A program made the translations under genes and the position numbers. The notes beneath the pieces were generated by a model, which saw only the letters and a program-made list of their open reading frames with translations, ran no database searches and was not told where the DNA came from. A DNA stretch of 64,000 nucleotides. Source: Arion vulgaris. Taxonomy: Eukaryota; Mollusca; Gastropoda; Stylommatophora; Arionidae. Of this stretch, positions 21,860 through 33,689 are shown in pieces (the first letter of the stretch is position 1; the number at the start of each line of letters is the position of its first letter). Location: NCBI GenBank assembly GCA_020796225.1, contig CM036760.1:5622001-5686000 (forward strand). Direction: 5' to 3'.

Positions 21860-22245
21860 GTCTCATACTACTGTCTTGTTCTATGTCCAAAGTCTCAGTA
21901 CTTCTGCCTTGTTCTGTGTCCGAAGTCTCAGTACTTCTGCCTTGTTCTGTGTCCATAATCCTCTGTCATCTAGCTACTGCCTTGTTCTGTGTCCAAAGTC
22001 TCGTTGCTGCTGCCTTGTTCTGTGTCCGAATCCTCATTGCTGCTGCCTTGTTCTGTGTCCGAATCCTCATTGCTGCTGCCTTGTTCTGTGCCAGAATCCT
22101 CATTGCTGTTGCCTTGTTCTGTGTCAGAATTCTCATTGCTGCTGCCTTGCTCTATGTCAGAATCCTCAGTGCTGCTGCCTTGTTCTGTGTCTAAATCCTC
22201 AGTGCTGCTGCCTTGTTCTGTGTCCAAACCCATTGTTATTGCCTT
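21860..22245. repeat. 33-bp minisatellite
   Basis: About eleven units built on GCTGCTGCCTTGTTCTGTGT plus CCGAATCCTCATT. Since the unit is a multiple of three and lacks stops, long frames appear on both strands; the - strand frame reads DTEQGSSNEDS repeatedly. It ends about 50 bp before the exon at 22298. Confidence 0.95.
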
Positions 22246-22297
22246 GTTCTGTGTCTGGTCTCATAACTGCTATGTCCTTTTCTTTGCTTTACTAAAG

Positions 22298-22396
22298 GCT
22301 ACCCATCCTTGAACCTAAGAATTGAAGTCCAAAAGGAACAGCATAAAGCATTGGCTCTTTTACCTGGGCTTCGTTATGATGACATCAGCTACACAG
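22298..22396 (+). CDS. Thioesterase-like gene, internal exon (first one visible)
   Basis: A 99-nt exon between a good acceptor (pyrimidine-rich tract then ACTAAAG, 22296-22297) and a strong donor (CACAG|GTAGGT). It is read in phase 1 and encodes YPSLNLRIEVQKEQH followed by LALLPGLRYDDISYT. It joins in frame to the exon at 25212. It is probably the lead-in to the first hotdog domain. The start codon must lie in an earlier exon that I could not find. The exon call rests on splice signals, phase agreement and protein-like composition. Confidence 0.72.
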
Positions 22397-22936
22397 GTAG
22401 GTAGTTATATTTTAACCTTTAAAATGTGCTTCTTATGTGTGTCACTTGTGAACACTTGCATGCCTTATATTTTATGCATGACTTCACAAAGTGTTGATAT
22501 ATTGACACATTGTGTTGTTGATCACCTGTGTACATTTGTTGTACAAGTCATTTTTAAGTGAACTTATGCTGCTCTGTTTAGTTTGATTTATGTTGCTATA
22601 TTTAGTTTCATTTGTGAACCTTTTGTGAAGGGATTCACATTACTATTATGTGACTACCAGGGTTAAAGTAACCAACACCATCACAGGAGTGTATCCTGAA
22701 AACTGACAACTTTGAGTTTGATGTCATGTGTGGCCAACACTTAGGGAACAAGTAACCTCACCAGAGTGGCCCAATTTTTACATTTTTTTGTGCTGCAATC
22801 CAGGGAAGTTGAAAGACATTACTGTCCAGGATGATTTCATATTGGGATTGCAGAAACAGAATATACTTTGTACCCAGCACATTTGGAGAGTCTCTAAGGA
22901 TGGGAGTGAATACAGATACTGCCCGTTTTCTTCTGA

Positions 22937-23146
22937 ATTTTTTTTCCCATTTCCTATCCAGAAGCACTTGAGCTTTCAGCTCTTCGGCTCAGTGCCATGG
23001 ACATCGTAACCCTTCGGTTCGGTACCATGAACACCATAAATCTGGAGAACCTGTGTCTTTTCTGCCAGCCCATGGAATTGAACCGCACTCACAGGGAACT
23101 TGTCACCCATCGTCCAACGTGCTACGAACACGCTGGGCAGGCAGGC
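22937..23146 (-). repeat. SINE-B copy with 10-bp target duplication
   Basis: Reverse copy with the 'CATGGACATCGTAACCCTTC' blocks and the head complement CACGCTGGGCAGGCAG. TTTCTTCTGA flanks it at 22927-22936 and 23147-23156. It lies in an intron of the thioesterase-like gene. Confidence 0.85.
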
Positions 23147-23416
23147 TTTCTTCTGATTAAGAACCAGAGATAAAGATCGTCTAGGGCAGTACTGTCCAAC
23201 GCTTGTATATATTGGGGCACATCTGACTGATGGTTGTGGAGGTGCGGGCGCCATATGATAACTGCAATACTATTACTACTAGTAATAACTAAAGTAATGT
23301 TTTTATACTTGAGGTGCAAACTCTTTATTTCAGCAAAAAAACAAAGGATGAGGCTAGGGGATAGTAGAATGTTTACAAAATAAAACAAGATTGCAAAAGT
23401 GGGAAGATCGTGTTCA

Positions 23417-24240
23417 TTGAAGTTAGTTAGTTAGTTAGTTTGTTCCTTTCGTGCAAAGGCGGCACATAGGGCAGAGGTTTTAGATCTCCATGTGATACGG
23501 TTCTTTGCTAGCAGTTGCAGATCTTGTATGGTTTTACATCCCAATAGTTTACTTTCTTGTTGGATGGTTCTTCGAAGAGTGGTCTTTGGTCTTCCACGTT
23601 TTCTTTTCCCAACTGGTGACCACATAAGGACTTGTCGATTTAGTCTCTTTTCGTCTGATCTAAGCACATGACCTAAATATTTCCACCGTCGTTTCCTTAT
23701 AATATTTGATATGGGTTGTTGGTGTGTTCTATCTCTCACTGTGTTGTTAGAAAACGAAATCACTCCATTTTACTTTTAATAATTTTCGTAGACATTTATT
23801 CTCAAAGCTGTCCAGTTTCTTATCAATTTTCTTTGTTGATTTCCAACTTTCACAACCGTAGGTCAGTACAGGGAATCACACATGACCTAAATAATTTAAC
23901 TTTTGTGCATATACTAAAGTCTTGAGATTGCCAGATATTCGTTAATTTAGTGAAGGCACTAGCTGCTATAGCAATACGAGAGTTTATTTCTTTCATCGTG
24001 TCTCCGTTGTTTGACACTTTACTACCCAAATATGTAAAATGTTCAACTTTCTCCAGTGTTTGGCCATTTATTACGATGTTGTCTGTCGAGTTTGTGAGGT
24101 CCATATTTTTGGTCTTGGCAGAATTGATCTGGAGACCAACCTGTTCTGCAAGTGTGCAAAGATTGCTCGTTAGTTTGTGGGTTGCTTGTGTAGTTGAATT
24201 CAATATGGAAATATTATTGTTAAAGCCAGCAGCGTAAAAT
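23417..24240 (-). mobile_element. RTE-like LINE 3' region in an intron
   Basis: The - strand encodes GLQINSAKTKNMDL, FTYLGSKVSNNGDTMKE, SNIIRKRRWKYLGHVLR and GKRKRGRPKTTLRRTI, covering the end of the RT domain and the tail. The 3' end is a TAAC-type tail (23417-23442). It is 5'-truncated and frameshifted, and sits in the intron between 22396 and 25212. Confidence 0.85.
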
Positions 24241-25211
24241 AGGGTGCTATGAATGTATGACAAGCACGTCATGGCGCTCTGGGCACGCTTTGGGATAGCG
24301 CTGCTGTATGGTGTATGCAAACATGAAATAACAGAGACTGATGCTGATAACTTCATGTCAACAAAATGCTGAGAAATTTTAGAAATACCACAAAAACTAG
24401 ATTGACTGGGAAGGAGCAACCAACTCAGCATCTATGGTTTTTAACAATGTTTGTTTGTCTGATTTAAGCCAGACTTAACAAGCTTGATATTTTGTGAGAC
24501 CTTCTTTGCAAGTCTACTTTTTGGTTTTATTACTGGTGCATTGTGACAGTTTGCTCCTGACTTTAATACTGTATTTTTATGATTGCATGTGCTGGTGGAA
24601 ATGCCACTGTTTACAATCTGTTTCTTTGCACTAATAACACTTTTATTAGTGCTCAGTATTATTCAGTTTACTGAATGTGACATCTGCATTAGCATTTACA
24701 GACTTCAGACTTACTCAGTTTTAAATTACCTGCAAAGTCAGACCTGACAAGTGGGGAGTTCAGATCTGAAACAAAAAAACTATGTAACTCTCAGCTGTAC
24801 CTATACAGACTGATCAGTTCTGTTTGACCAGCTTGTACGGATACAGAAGAAACAGAACACTAACACAACAACTTTGGTAGCGATTCTGCTCCCTTTTCCC
24901 CAGCTCAGAAAGTTCAGTACCAATCTTCAGTTGGGGATATTAGGGAATCGATGTACTGGAAATTGAGCACCCTACATTGGTGTGATAATTAGCTGACTGT
25001 CATTGTGCTATGCCAACTCTCCTATGGCCATATTTAAGAAAATATTACAAGCCATTTACAAACTTAGATAAATCATTATGTTTTCACTGTTATAATCATT
25101 TCCTGGACTTTTGAAAATCTTCAGTCAAAATCTTATGTCAAAATGATCTCGAATGCTGCATGAACCAGGTGTGTCCTGTAATCATTAACAATAATTAATG
25201 GTCTCTTTCAG

Positions 25212-25402
25212 GCCAGCCTGATCTTCATAGGCTAATGAATATCATAGGTCGAGTGGAACATGCAGCTCTCTATGATAATATATTATCATTTTTGGACTAC
25301 CAGAACCTAAACAAACATGGAATTGGAAGTTATCAGAAAGGCATGATTATGGAAATACGCAGACATTTTTATGAGACAACTACTCCAAAGTCACCCATTC
25401 AG
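25212..25402 (+). CDS. Thioesterase-like gene, second visible exon
   Basis: A 191-nt exon after the acceptor TCTCTTTCAG and before the donor CAG|GTTAGG. The leading GC completes a Gly codon split from the previous exon; the end is phase 0. It encodes GRVEHAALYDNILSFLDY, NKHGIGSYQKGMIMEIR and ends at KSPIQ. The pattern of a helix with a conserved His/Asp region followed by alternating beta strands fits the first hotdog domain. It has no stops and no similarity to the surrounding repeats. Confidence 0.85.
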
Positions 25403-25439
25403 GTTAGGTTTTTGCATTTCTGAAATTTATTTAAGTGTT

Positions 25440-25800
25440 ACTTTGAAGACGTCAGAGATGCAGTTTCTTTGAATACATCAGAGATGCAGTTTTTACAGAA
25501 GAATGTTAGGAATGCTATGGACAGTTAAAAAGTGAAATGAGGATGTGCTGACTAGGTACAGAAAGAAGACTTGTTATGGTAATAAGTTACAAAAAACCAG
25601 TCTTAATTTTGGGGACATGTAACAAGAAAAGTACAGTTTGGGTCAGATTTGAAATACAATTTGAAATATGGCCGCAGACAAAGCACAGTGGAGAGATATT
25701 GTTATTGCCATTGAAGACGTCACAAAGCATGTTGACCACTGACTGCTTTGTCAGTCAGTGTCCAAAGAAAAGAAAAAGAAGAGGAAGTAATGAGAGGAAT
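25440..25800 (+). mobile_element. Decayed LINE tail
   Basis: Weak remnant: EMQFLQKNVRNAM and LNFGDM-like blocks resemble the 'RRMLRI...' and 'FGHI' tail of RTE-like LINEs. Many stops. Just downstream of the exon at 25212-25402. Confidence 0.4.
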
Positions 25801-25977
25801 TGAGGTACATTGGTACAATAGGCATACATTGAGACAGATGGGTACAGTGAAGAGACAAAGTACTGAACTCAGCAGACACATAGGTGCTCAGTAGTCTCCC
25901 CGAGAAGATTAGTTACTTCTGCCCTCTTGTATGCTTTGCTATAATATCTGTATTGAAGCATTTTATCTTTAAAAAAG

Positions 25978-26205
25978 TGCCTAAAGCCGAAGGATTGACA
26001 TCATTGCACCAGATTTTACCCCATATGACTTGGTCCCTCTTAGCAGAAATAGCATGCCACCTGCCTAGAGTATTACACAAAATTCTACAGCTTCTGCAAC
26101 AATCCTAGGGGTCTCTGGAAAAAAATTCACTTGTGAACAGAACTGCATGGTCTGGATTCAAACACATGACCTTTAGAACAAAAGACAAAGACTTAAACAC
26201 TTGGC
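25978..26205 (-). repeat. SINE-C copy in an intron
   Basis: Matches 20275-20515 in the same orientation, beginning AAAGCCGAAGGATTGACATC and including CAACAATCCTAGGGGTCTCT. More diverged than other copies. Confidence 0.75.
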
Positions 26206-26338
26206 CACATAGAATTATTTTGTATCCTTGTAAAAATACCGTGTCTATATCATCAAGCAGCTGTATATGGTGAGATATCATGTTGATTTGATATAAAACA
26301 TGTAGTCCACCAGGGTTCTATAGCTGTTGCCGTCTATA

Positions 26339-27005
26339 TTTATCTTCTTCTTTTTTTTGTCGTCACACTGCTACCGGGTTGTTGCCCAGTGTCGTGGTTT
26401 TCTGTTTTTATCTTGCGCTGTTCTGGTGGCTTGTGTGATTGTGTTTTTTGCTCTTTCACAGAATTCTGCTACGCCATCTAACCATCTTTTCCGTGGTCTT
26501 CCACTTGCCTTCTTTCCAGATGTTCTGTTGTAGAAGACTGTATACTGTGGAGTTTGGATGCATTCTTATTAAGTGGCCAAACCCCTTCATTCTTTGTTTC
26601 TCAATGTAATTCAAGCAAATAGTTTTACTGCAGTCTCATATATATTTTGTAATTCAAGCAAGGTTCTGTGCCAACTTTCTTTCTTATGCTGATGTTGGTG
26701 ACTCTGTCTTTTCTGGTGTTGTTGGTAACTTTACGCAGGCAACGCATTTCACATGTTGTTATTTTGTGTGACTGCGCTTTGCTCATTGTCTATGTTTGGC
26801 TCTGGTAACACAAAGTAGGTATAAAAATGCTGTTGATCATCTGTTGCTTAGCTGCCTGTGAAATTTTTGGGTGCCTTAACAATGGGGCTAGCTGGTAGGT
26901 TACAGCATTTGCTTTTACACTCTAACCTCTATCTCTCTATCTATTCTTCCGTCTTCTGTGAATATGCTTCCTAAGTATTTGAATTCTTTCACTATATTTA
27001 TCTTG
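26339..27005 (-). mobile_element. LINE-K 3' region in an intron
   Basis: Reverse copy of the LINE-K tail: (TTC)n start, GTCGTCACACTGCTACCGGG in the 3' UTR, then the KRWLDGVA and FGHLIRM coding blocks. A 30-bp extra segment at about 26620-26648 is flanked by GTAATTCAAGCAA on both sides, which may be a local duplication or small insertion. Confidence 0.8.
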
Positions 27006-27697
27006 AACACTGAAAATATAATGAAAAATGTCAAGAGGCAACACAGATAAGGAACTGCATGATGCTCTTATAGTTGGCGGTTATGAAATAATAGAGATTA
27101 GAATAACGGGCAAGGAGGAAGAAATCAACATTAGTGCACAGAGAGCGTAGACCTAGATATTCATTTTTAAATGGGTAGACAAGGAAGTCAACGTATGGCA
27201 AGGAAGAAAGTCATTACAAATGTTAACCCTTTCACGCATAGTGTCCACTGTAGTGGACACCTACTTTTAGTTAATTTCGTAGCTACACATGCATGCTTCA
27301 TGACCTCTGACGCATTCAGTGTACTGCTTGGAACTAGCTGTGGATGGTGTGTCTATTGCCCAGAGTCGTAAGTTCACTTGTATTACTGTGTAGTCAAAGT
27401 GGCGGACAAGACGATATTCATCCCAAAAATTCATGCATGAAAGGGATTTATATACAGACAGTAGTGGATGTTTTTGATTGCATTTGCTGGCTAGTATGAC
27501 AATTAGTTTGCATGTGTCTGTGAAGATCTGTATATCTTTGTTCTGTCATTCTTTCTAGCTGTCTTTTATTTCTTTCTTGTAATAAAAAGTTAAACTTAGC
27601 CAAAATAGTCTGTTTTTCATGCTTAACATTCAAGCTTAAAAAATATCTTTATCTCTATTTACTTGTATTAAAACTAGTTTGTTTCATATTACTGAGC

Positions 27698-27910
27698 ATG
27701 CATGCTTTCCATACTTCACCTTTCACCCCTAGGACGACATAGGTCCACAACCGAGGTTTTCCAAGCCATCCCATCCAAGATGGTCTTTTCAAGATCTCTC
27801 CACTCTCTCCCCATTCTCTTGTACTTCGTTTCCAACTCCTGCCTCCAGGTGTTCCTGATTCTTCTCTTACCTCTATTACCCTCGGTGTCCATCGGAGGAC
27901 CTGTCCTCTA
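27698..27910 (-). mobile_element. LINE tail fragment in an intron
   Basis: The - strand reads RNTWRQELETKYKRMGRSW and an AWKTSVVDLC-type end, the tail of an RTE-like ORF2. Only about 200 bp remain. Confidence 0.65.
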
Positions 27911-28479
27911 TGTCTGCATATCTCATAGTTTCCTTATATATGTTAAAGTTTAATTCTCTTGTCTAGAAATTACATTTTCCTATTTCAAAATGGATAAATA
28001 AATTTGTGACTTGACAATGTTAACATTTGATCACTAAAGTTGCACTTTAAAAATAAAAGGTAATTATTTTTAAAGTTTTAGATATATGAAGTATTATAGA
28101 TCTCACAGTACTAGGACTTAGTTGGAAGTTACCCAGTTATCTACTTAGCTATCATCATTTATAAGCTATTTTCACAAGGCTTTTGTTCATAACATGGCAG
28201 ATTCCAGGTATAATTGTTTAGTGAAACCTGTGCTTCAACCACTTGACTATACAAATATTTGTAGTTAACTTATAGCAACAATTACTACTATATCATGTTG
28301 TTTCCAGTGGAACATAGAACTGCAACTGTTGCTGTCCACCAAATTCTATTTTGGACCATCTTTTTCAGTTCTGCCCATGAAACCTCAATTCCCCTAACCT
28401 TCCCTTTCACAGTAGTACAAGATGTTTAATCAATTAACATAGAACTGGAGTGATCAGTCACCCTATACTTATGGCAATG

Positions 28480-28545
28480 TTGATAAGGAGATCTGAGCAC
28501 CTATGGACATGTCCAGAGTGCAGTGATGATGATTCTTAGTAATCA
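28480..28545 (+). mobile_element. LINE C-terminal scrap
   Basis: 'GAGATCTGAGCACCTATGGA' and 'CATGTCCAGAGTGCAG' match the SEHLWTCPEC tail at 6310-6660. Confidence 0.5.
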
Positions 28546-28584
28546 CTAATCACAGTAAGAGAGCAGACAGGCGTGCATCTATAA

Positions 28585-28983
28585 CAGTGTTTCCCAAAGT
28601 GGGCGGTACCGCCTTCCTGTGGGCGCTGAAGCCTTCCGGGAAGGGGGAGAACGATAGTTGGTTCAGAAGGATTTTGGGGAATTTTTTTGGTGATTTTGCG
28701 ATTGAATAATTATTAAAAATTTGAATTCTGCATTTTAATTCATCTTATGCCCATCTTACATGATCCATTTTTTCATCAATTTTCTATTTCATGTATATAA
28801 TCATTTGAAAATTGATCATGTATGACAGAATTAAATATCAATTTTCTATGACAAAGTGAAAATAGAGCATGTATATATATGTGTCGGGGGACGTTGGCAA
28901 ACTGTTATAATAGGGGAAAGCAGCGTTAAAAAGTTTTTGTCGTGCAAAGTGGGCGGTGGGCCGAAAAAGTTTGGGAATCTATG
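28585..28983. mobile_element. hAT MITE (399 bp) with perfect 8-bp duplication
   Basis: Ends are CAGTGTTTCCCAAAGTGGG on the left and, in reverse, CATAGATTCCCAAAC. ATCTATAA flanks it exactly at 28577-28584 and 28984-28991. No coding capacity. A separate family from the 165-bp MITEs, lying in the last visible intron of the thioesterase-like gene. Confidence 0.92.
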
Positions 28984-29034
28984 ATCTATAATCTGTATTT
29001 AACATACATTTGTACATAATAGTAAGAGAGGCAT

Positions 29035-29455
29035 AGTAGGGTGAAGCATGGACATTTAATAAAGCAGTGGAAAAACCATATATGTGCTTTCGAATATAAG
29101 TGTTATAGAAGAGTCCTCCGTATATCATGGACAGAGAAGAGAACAAATAGATCTGTCCAGAAAGAACTCAAAATCAAAGAAAACTGGCTGATGCTACAAA
29201 TACGAAAGAGAAAATTGAGGTATTTTGGACATATAAAAAGACATGAAGGGCAGGAGAAGACCATCATGGAAGGAGGCATACCGGCAAAGAGAAGAATAGG
29301 AAGACCATGGAGAAGATGGATTCAGGATGTAACTGATGGTCTGAACATGACGACTGCAGAGGCAGGACATCTGGCCTATGAGAGAGAGAAGTTCCGGAGG
29401 ACTGTTGGGGTGGCAAAGTTCTGCTCAGGACAAGCTATTTGATGATGATGAGTAA
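29035..29455 (+). mobile_element. LINE ORF2 tail, intact frame
   Basis: A 133-codon frame encodes CAFEYKCYRRVLRISWTEK, YFGHIKRHEGQEKTIM and RRIGRPWRRWIQDVTDGLNM, then a GATGATGAG tail. It is the cleanest copy of this tail here and serves as the reference for 7565-8765. It is 5'-truncated and lies in an intron. Confidence 0.88.
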
Positions 29456-30022
29456 GAGAGGAGGGGACTGGCATGCATCTATAATCAAGGTGTTGGAGAT
29501 GATAGAGAGGACTACAGCAGTTAACCGTACCTAAATGAAAACATGACAATTGAAGACACATCTAAATTGTTCTTGACAAAATTTGGAATCAGAGCATGAG
29601 AATTATTGGTAAACCGTGGGACAAAATAAAGATTCTGTATTACCGGTAATTTGTAGGAACCGTTCGCATGCATACCATTCAGTATCTGCTAGGGTACCTT
29701 TACTTGGAATGTTATGAGGTCCAGTTGTTTCAGTAACTAATAAATGATTTTACTTCTGAAAATGGGCAGGTCCCAGATAAAAGAAAATCTGACAGTGTAA
29801 CTATTTTTTATGAAATAATTTTCTATCATAATATGTTGTCTTGTCCTTGCTTGCTAATACACTGTAAGTGTTTTTGTTTGAAACGTTAACTTTGTCTGTT
29901 GTTTTTCTTTGTAAAACTGTCCACATTTCATATTGTTTACCTTTCATCTTTGATAATCAGTTTTACTGTAATCTATAATATGTTTGATGCACACATTAAG
30001 AAGAATTGGGCCATGCTTTCAG

Positions 30023-30637
30023 GTGTCCTTAAAGCTGACTGGTATGATGGACACTATGTACACTGTTCGTAGTAGTGTAACATTTGGTGGTCGCCAACGA
30101 GCATCAATTATGTTGAAATCTTGCAATGCCTTAGTCCATCGTGAATCTGGACTGACAGAGCAAATACCAGACTGGTGGCGTCTCAAGTTTCTTCGTCTCC
30201 TGCCAGAAATGCCAGATAACTATCGACCTATACAACCACCAGATTCTGTTGGAAAAACGTTCTCTTATCATGTGGTTGTTACATTAAGAGACACTGACAC
30301 AAGTGGAAGGACACAGCACCCGTCGTACATCAGATATTTCCTGGACAACATCAGTATTGCTGCCAACCGCAATTTCTATCCAAACTTAGTCAACATGCTT
30401 CAAAATTACTATGCTATGAGAATCTCAGTGGTACATTTTTCCCCCAGCGTTTGGGGTGACTCATTAGCCGTGGAAACATTTCAAGACCCCACTGATGAGT
30501 TGAAATTACATTGCTTCATCAGCAAAGATGGTGTCATTAAGTGGTATGGATGTCTGGAATATTATGAAGTAATGTTCGAACCAGAGCTAGAGACTCCAGC
30601 CTTTATGCTCAATTATCCATCTCCACCTGAAAAATAA
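30023..30637 (+). CDS. Thioesterase-like gene, terminal exon (second hotdog domain)
   Basis: Begins after the acceptor ATGCTTTCAG in phase 0, matching the 25402 donor, and ends at a TAA (30635-30637) after 204 codons. The first third (VSLKLTGMMDTMYTVRSSV...) completes the first hotdog domain. The rest, from about FSYHVVVTLRDTDTSGR, starts a second: RDTDTSGRTQHPSYIRYF matches the hotdog thioesterase signature (an Asp-rich turn, Gly, then an aromatic helix). The layout is like double-hotdog acyl-thioesterases. The substrate cannot be told, and no targeting signal is visible because the N-terminus is missing. The upstream frame from 29984 is intron read-through. Confidence 0.88.
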   Translation: MSLKLTGMMDTMYTVRSSVTFGGRQRASIMLKSCNALVHRESGLTEQIPDWWRLKFLRLLPEMPDNYRPIQPPDSVGKTFSYHVVVTLRDTDTSGRTQHPSYIRYFLDNISIAANRNFYPNLVNMLQNYYAMRISVVHFSPSVWGDSLAVETFQDPTDELKLHCFISKDGVIKWYGCLEYYEVMFEPELETPAFMLNYPSPPEK

Positions 30638-30769
30638 CTTCTTTGTTTGACGTATTGAAACAAATCCTTTATTCTCTACTCATGTTAAAAGACATTTGTC
30701 AAGGCAGCTGTAGTTTTACAAAGGTGTTCTCAATTATGTGTATTTGTTGCAGCACAGCTAACTGATGAC

Positions 30770-31265
30770 TATGAAATTTTCAACCTGAAGGATGATTTTC
30801 ATATGTGATACATTTAGCTGATGACTTCCATATATGGTATACACCTAAATGATGACTTTAATGTATGTTATACACCTAAATGATGACTTTAATGTATGTT
30901 ATACACCTAAATAATGACTTTTATGTATGTTATACATCTGATGATTTTCATATATGTGATACATTTAGTTGACTTCCATATGTTGTACACCTGATGACTT
31001 CCATATAGGAATACACCTAAATGATGACTTCCATATAGGAATACACCTAAATGATGACTTTCATATATGTTATATATCGATTTGATGAATTCCATATATG
31101 TGATACATTTAGCTGATTACTTCCATATGTTGTTATCTAACTGATGACTTTGATGTATGTTATACATCTAACTGATGATTTTTGTGTATGTTATACATCT
31201 AACTGATGATTTTCTTATATGCAACAATTGTAACTGATGACTTTTGCATGTGTAGACACCTGACT
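30770..31265. repeat. Old, diverged minisatellite (about 30-bp unit)
   Basis: Loose repeats of TGATGACTTCCATATATG plus TTATACACCTAAA. Units differ by many changes and indels. Starts about 130 bp after the gene's stop codon. Confidence 0.85.
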
Positions 31266-31294
31266 TATTACTTCTGTATGCATTGCAATATTAA

Positions 31295-31415
31295 AGAAAC
31301 CACGAATATGACCATCGACGAAGTGGGTGAACTGGCTAGAGACAGTGAATTTCAGATGTGCTGCAAAGAGAGCAACGTCCTATAAAGGATATGCACCTTG
31401 ATGATGATGATGCAT
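31295..31415 (+). mobile_element. Short LINE 3' tail inside the minisatellite
   Basis: Matches the last 110 bp of the 16971-19904 family in reverse ('AAACCACGAATATGACCATC' to 'TCCTATAAAGGATATGC') and ends in GATGATGATGATG. It separates older from younger repeat blocks. Confidence 0.8.
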
Positions 31416-31429
31416 TGCAAAACTGACTG

Positions 31430-32992
31430 ATAACAACCAGATATGCCACACACTTGACTAATGACTAACGTGACACACTTGACAGATGACTACCACATAC
31501 ACAGTACACTTAACTGAAGATGACTACACATGCGACCACTTGACTGATGACTACCACATATGCAGTGCACCTGAACTGATGATTAGCACATTTGTGATAC
31601 TCTTGACTGAAGTTTATTACATGTGCAAGCATTTGCTGAAGACTACTACATGTACAACCACTTACTGAAGAGACTACTACATGTACAACCACATACTGAA
31701 GAGAATACTACATGTACAACCACTTACTGAAGAGACTACTACATGTGCAACCACTTACTGAAGAGACTACTACATGTGCACCACTACTGAAGAGACTACT
31801 ACATTGTGCAACCACTTACTGAAGAGACTACTACATTGTGCAACCACTTACTGAAGAGACTACTACATTGTACAACCACTTACTGAAGAGACTACTACAT
31901 GTACAACCACTTACTGAAGAGACTACTACATGTACAACCACTTACTGAAGAGACTACTACATTGTGCAACCACTTACTGAAGAGACTACTACATTGTGCA
32001 ACCACTTACTGAAGAGGCTACTACATTGTGCAACCACTTACTGAAGAGACTACTACATTGTACAACCACTTACTGAAGAGACTACTACATTGTGCAACCA
32101 CTTACTGAAGGGACTACTACATGTACAACCACTTACTGAAGAGACTACTACATGTACAACCACTTACTGAAGAGACTACTACATGTACAACCACTTACTG
32201 AAGAGACTACTACATTGTGCAACCACTTACTGAAGAGACTACTACATGTACAACCACTTACTGAAGAGACTACTACATGTACAACCACTTACTGAAGAGA
32301 CTACTACATGTACAACCACTTACTGAAGAGACTACTACATTGTACAACCACTTACTGAAGAGACTACTACATTGTACAACCACTTACTGAAGAGACTACT
32401 ACATGTACAACTACTTACTGAAGAGACTCCTACATTGTGCAACCACTTACTGAAGAGACTACTACATTGTGCAACCACTTACTGAAGAGACTACTACATT
32501 GTGCAACCACTTACTGAAGAGACTACTACATTCTACAACCACTTACTGAAGAGACTACTACATGTACAACCACTTACTGAAGAGACTACTACATTGTACA
32601 ACCACTTACTGAAGAGACTACTACATGTGCAACCACTTACTGAAGAGACTACTACATGTGCAACCACTTACTGAAGAGACTACTACATTGTGCAACCACT
32701 TACTGAAGAGACTACTACATTGTGCAACCACTTACTGAAGAGACTACTACATGTACAGCCACTTACTGAAGAGACTACTACATGTACAACCACTTACTGA
32801 AGAGACTACTACATGTACAACCACTTACTGAAGAGACTACTACATTGTACAACCACTTACTGAAGAGACTACTACATTGTGCAACCACTTACTGAAGAGA
32901 CTACTACATTGTGCAACCACTTACTGAAGAGACTACTACATTGTGCAACCACTTACTGAAGAGACTACTACATGTACAGCCACTTGACTTAT
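31430..32992. repeat. Homogeneous 31/32-bp minisatellite, about 40 units
   Basis: From about 31650 nearly identical units ACTTACTGAAGAGACTACT plus ACATGTACAACC or ACATTGTGCAACC repeat some 40 times. The first 200 bp are intermediate forms (CTTGACTGATGACTACCACA). The two main variants alternate in blocks. Confidence 0.97.
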
Positions 32993-33689
32993 GACTGTCA
33001 CAATTTGATAGGAAACACATCTCCCACATGTGTTACACATTTTATACAACAATTTTGATGATCAATTATTTACTTAATTTAGTATATCTTTGTATCAACA
33101 CATCTAAGGGTGTGTGCTGTTATAACATGTTTTAGAACCACTGACTCAGCATATACAGTAGTGTATATGTGTCTTTTATGCTCTTTATAGCTTCCTTCTA
33201 AATACATTTTACTTCCGTCATTTTTTAATGATATAATTTAAACTTACTCATTTTGTTTGGTATTGCTGATTTGTTTACCACTGATATTATAGATGCTGAC
33301 ATATAGATTGTGATCTCTTTGTTTTCCTTCAGTGTTTGTCATGTATCTAAAACTTGGTTGTTTTATATCTTTATTTAATGACTGTGATTAGAGGCTAGTC
33401 TTAATTAGGGTATATTGTCAGATGAAATCTCAGGGGTCCTTGTTGAGAAAGAAACTAAATATGGACGTCCCAGCCATCTAGGCATATTCCATGTTGATCT
33501 TAGGCAGGGCCTTGCGGTATATTTTCTCAGTATGATGCAAGTCTTCGAAATACCGCCCATTAATGTTTTTTTTTTAAAAATAACCTTCAATTGTGGTTTT
33601 GATTTTGCTGCTTATGCCGTCCCCATTACGGTGCTGCCTGATGCGGCCGCCTCTTTGTATCATAGCACGGCACGGTCGTGATCTTGGGC
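32993..33689. other. Mostly unrecognised
   Basis: A segment at about 33440-33510 (CAGCCATCTAGGCATATTCC then TGTTGATCTTAGG) is repeated at 34290-34350. Otherwise nothing is recognised. Confidence 0.4.

Noticed and set aside
21841..22312. Long overlapping open frames (107-139 codons) on the + strand
   Set aside because: They read through a 33-bp tandem repeat that lacks stops; no start context, domain or splice support.
31650..32992. CRISPR-like regular repeat array
   Set aside because: Units are contiguous with no unique spacers, and the context is animal nuclear DNA with introns and LINEs.
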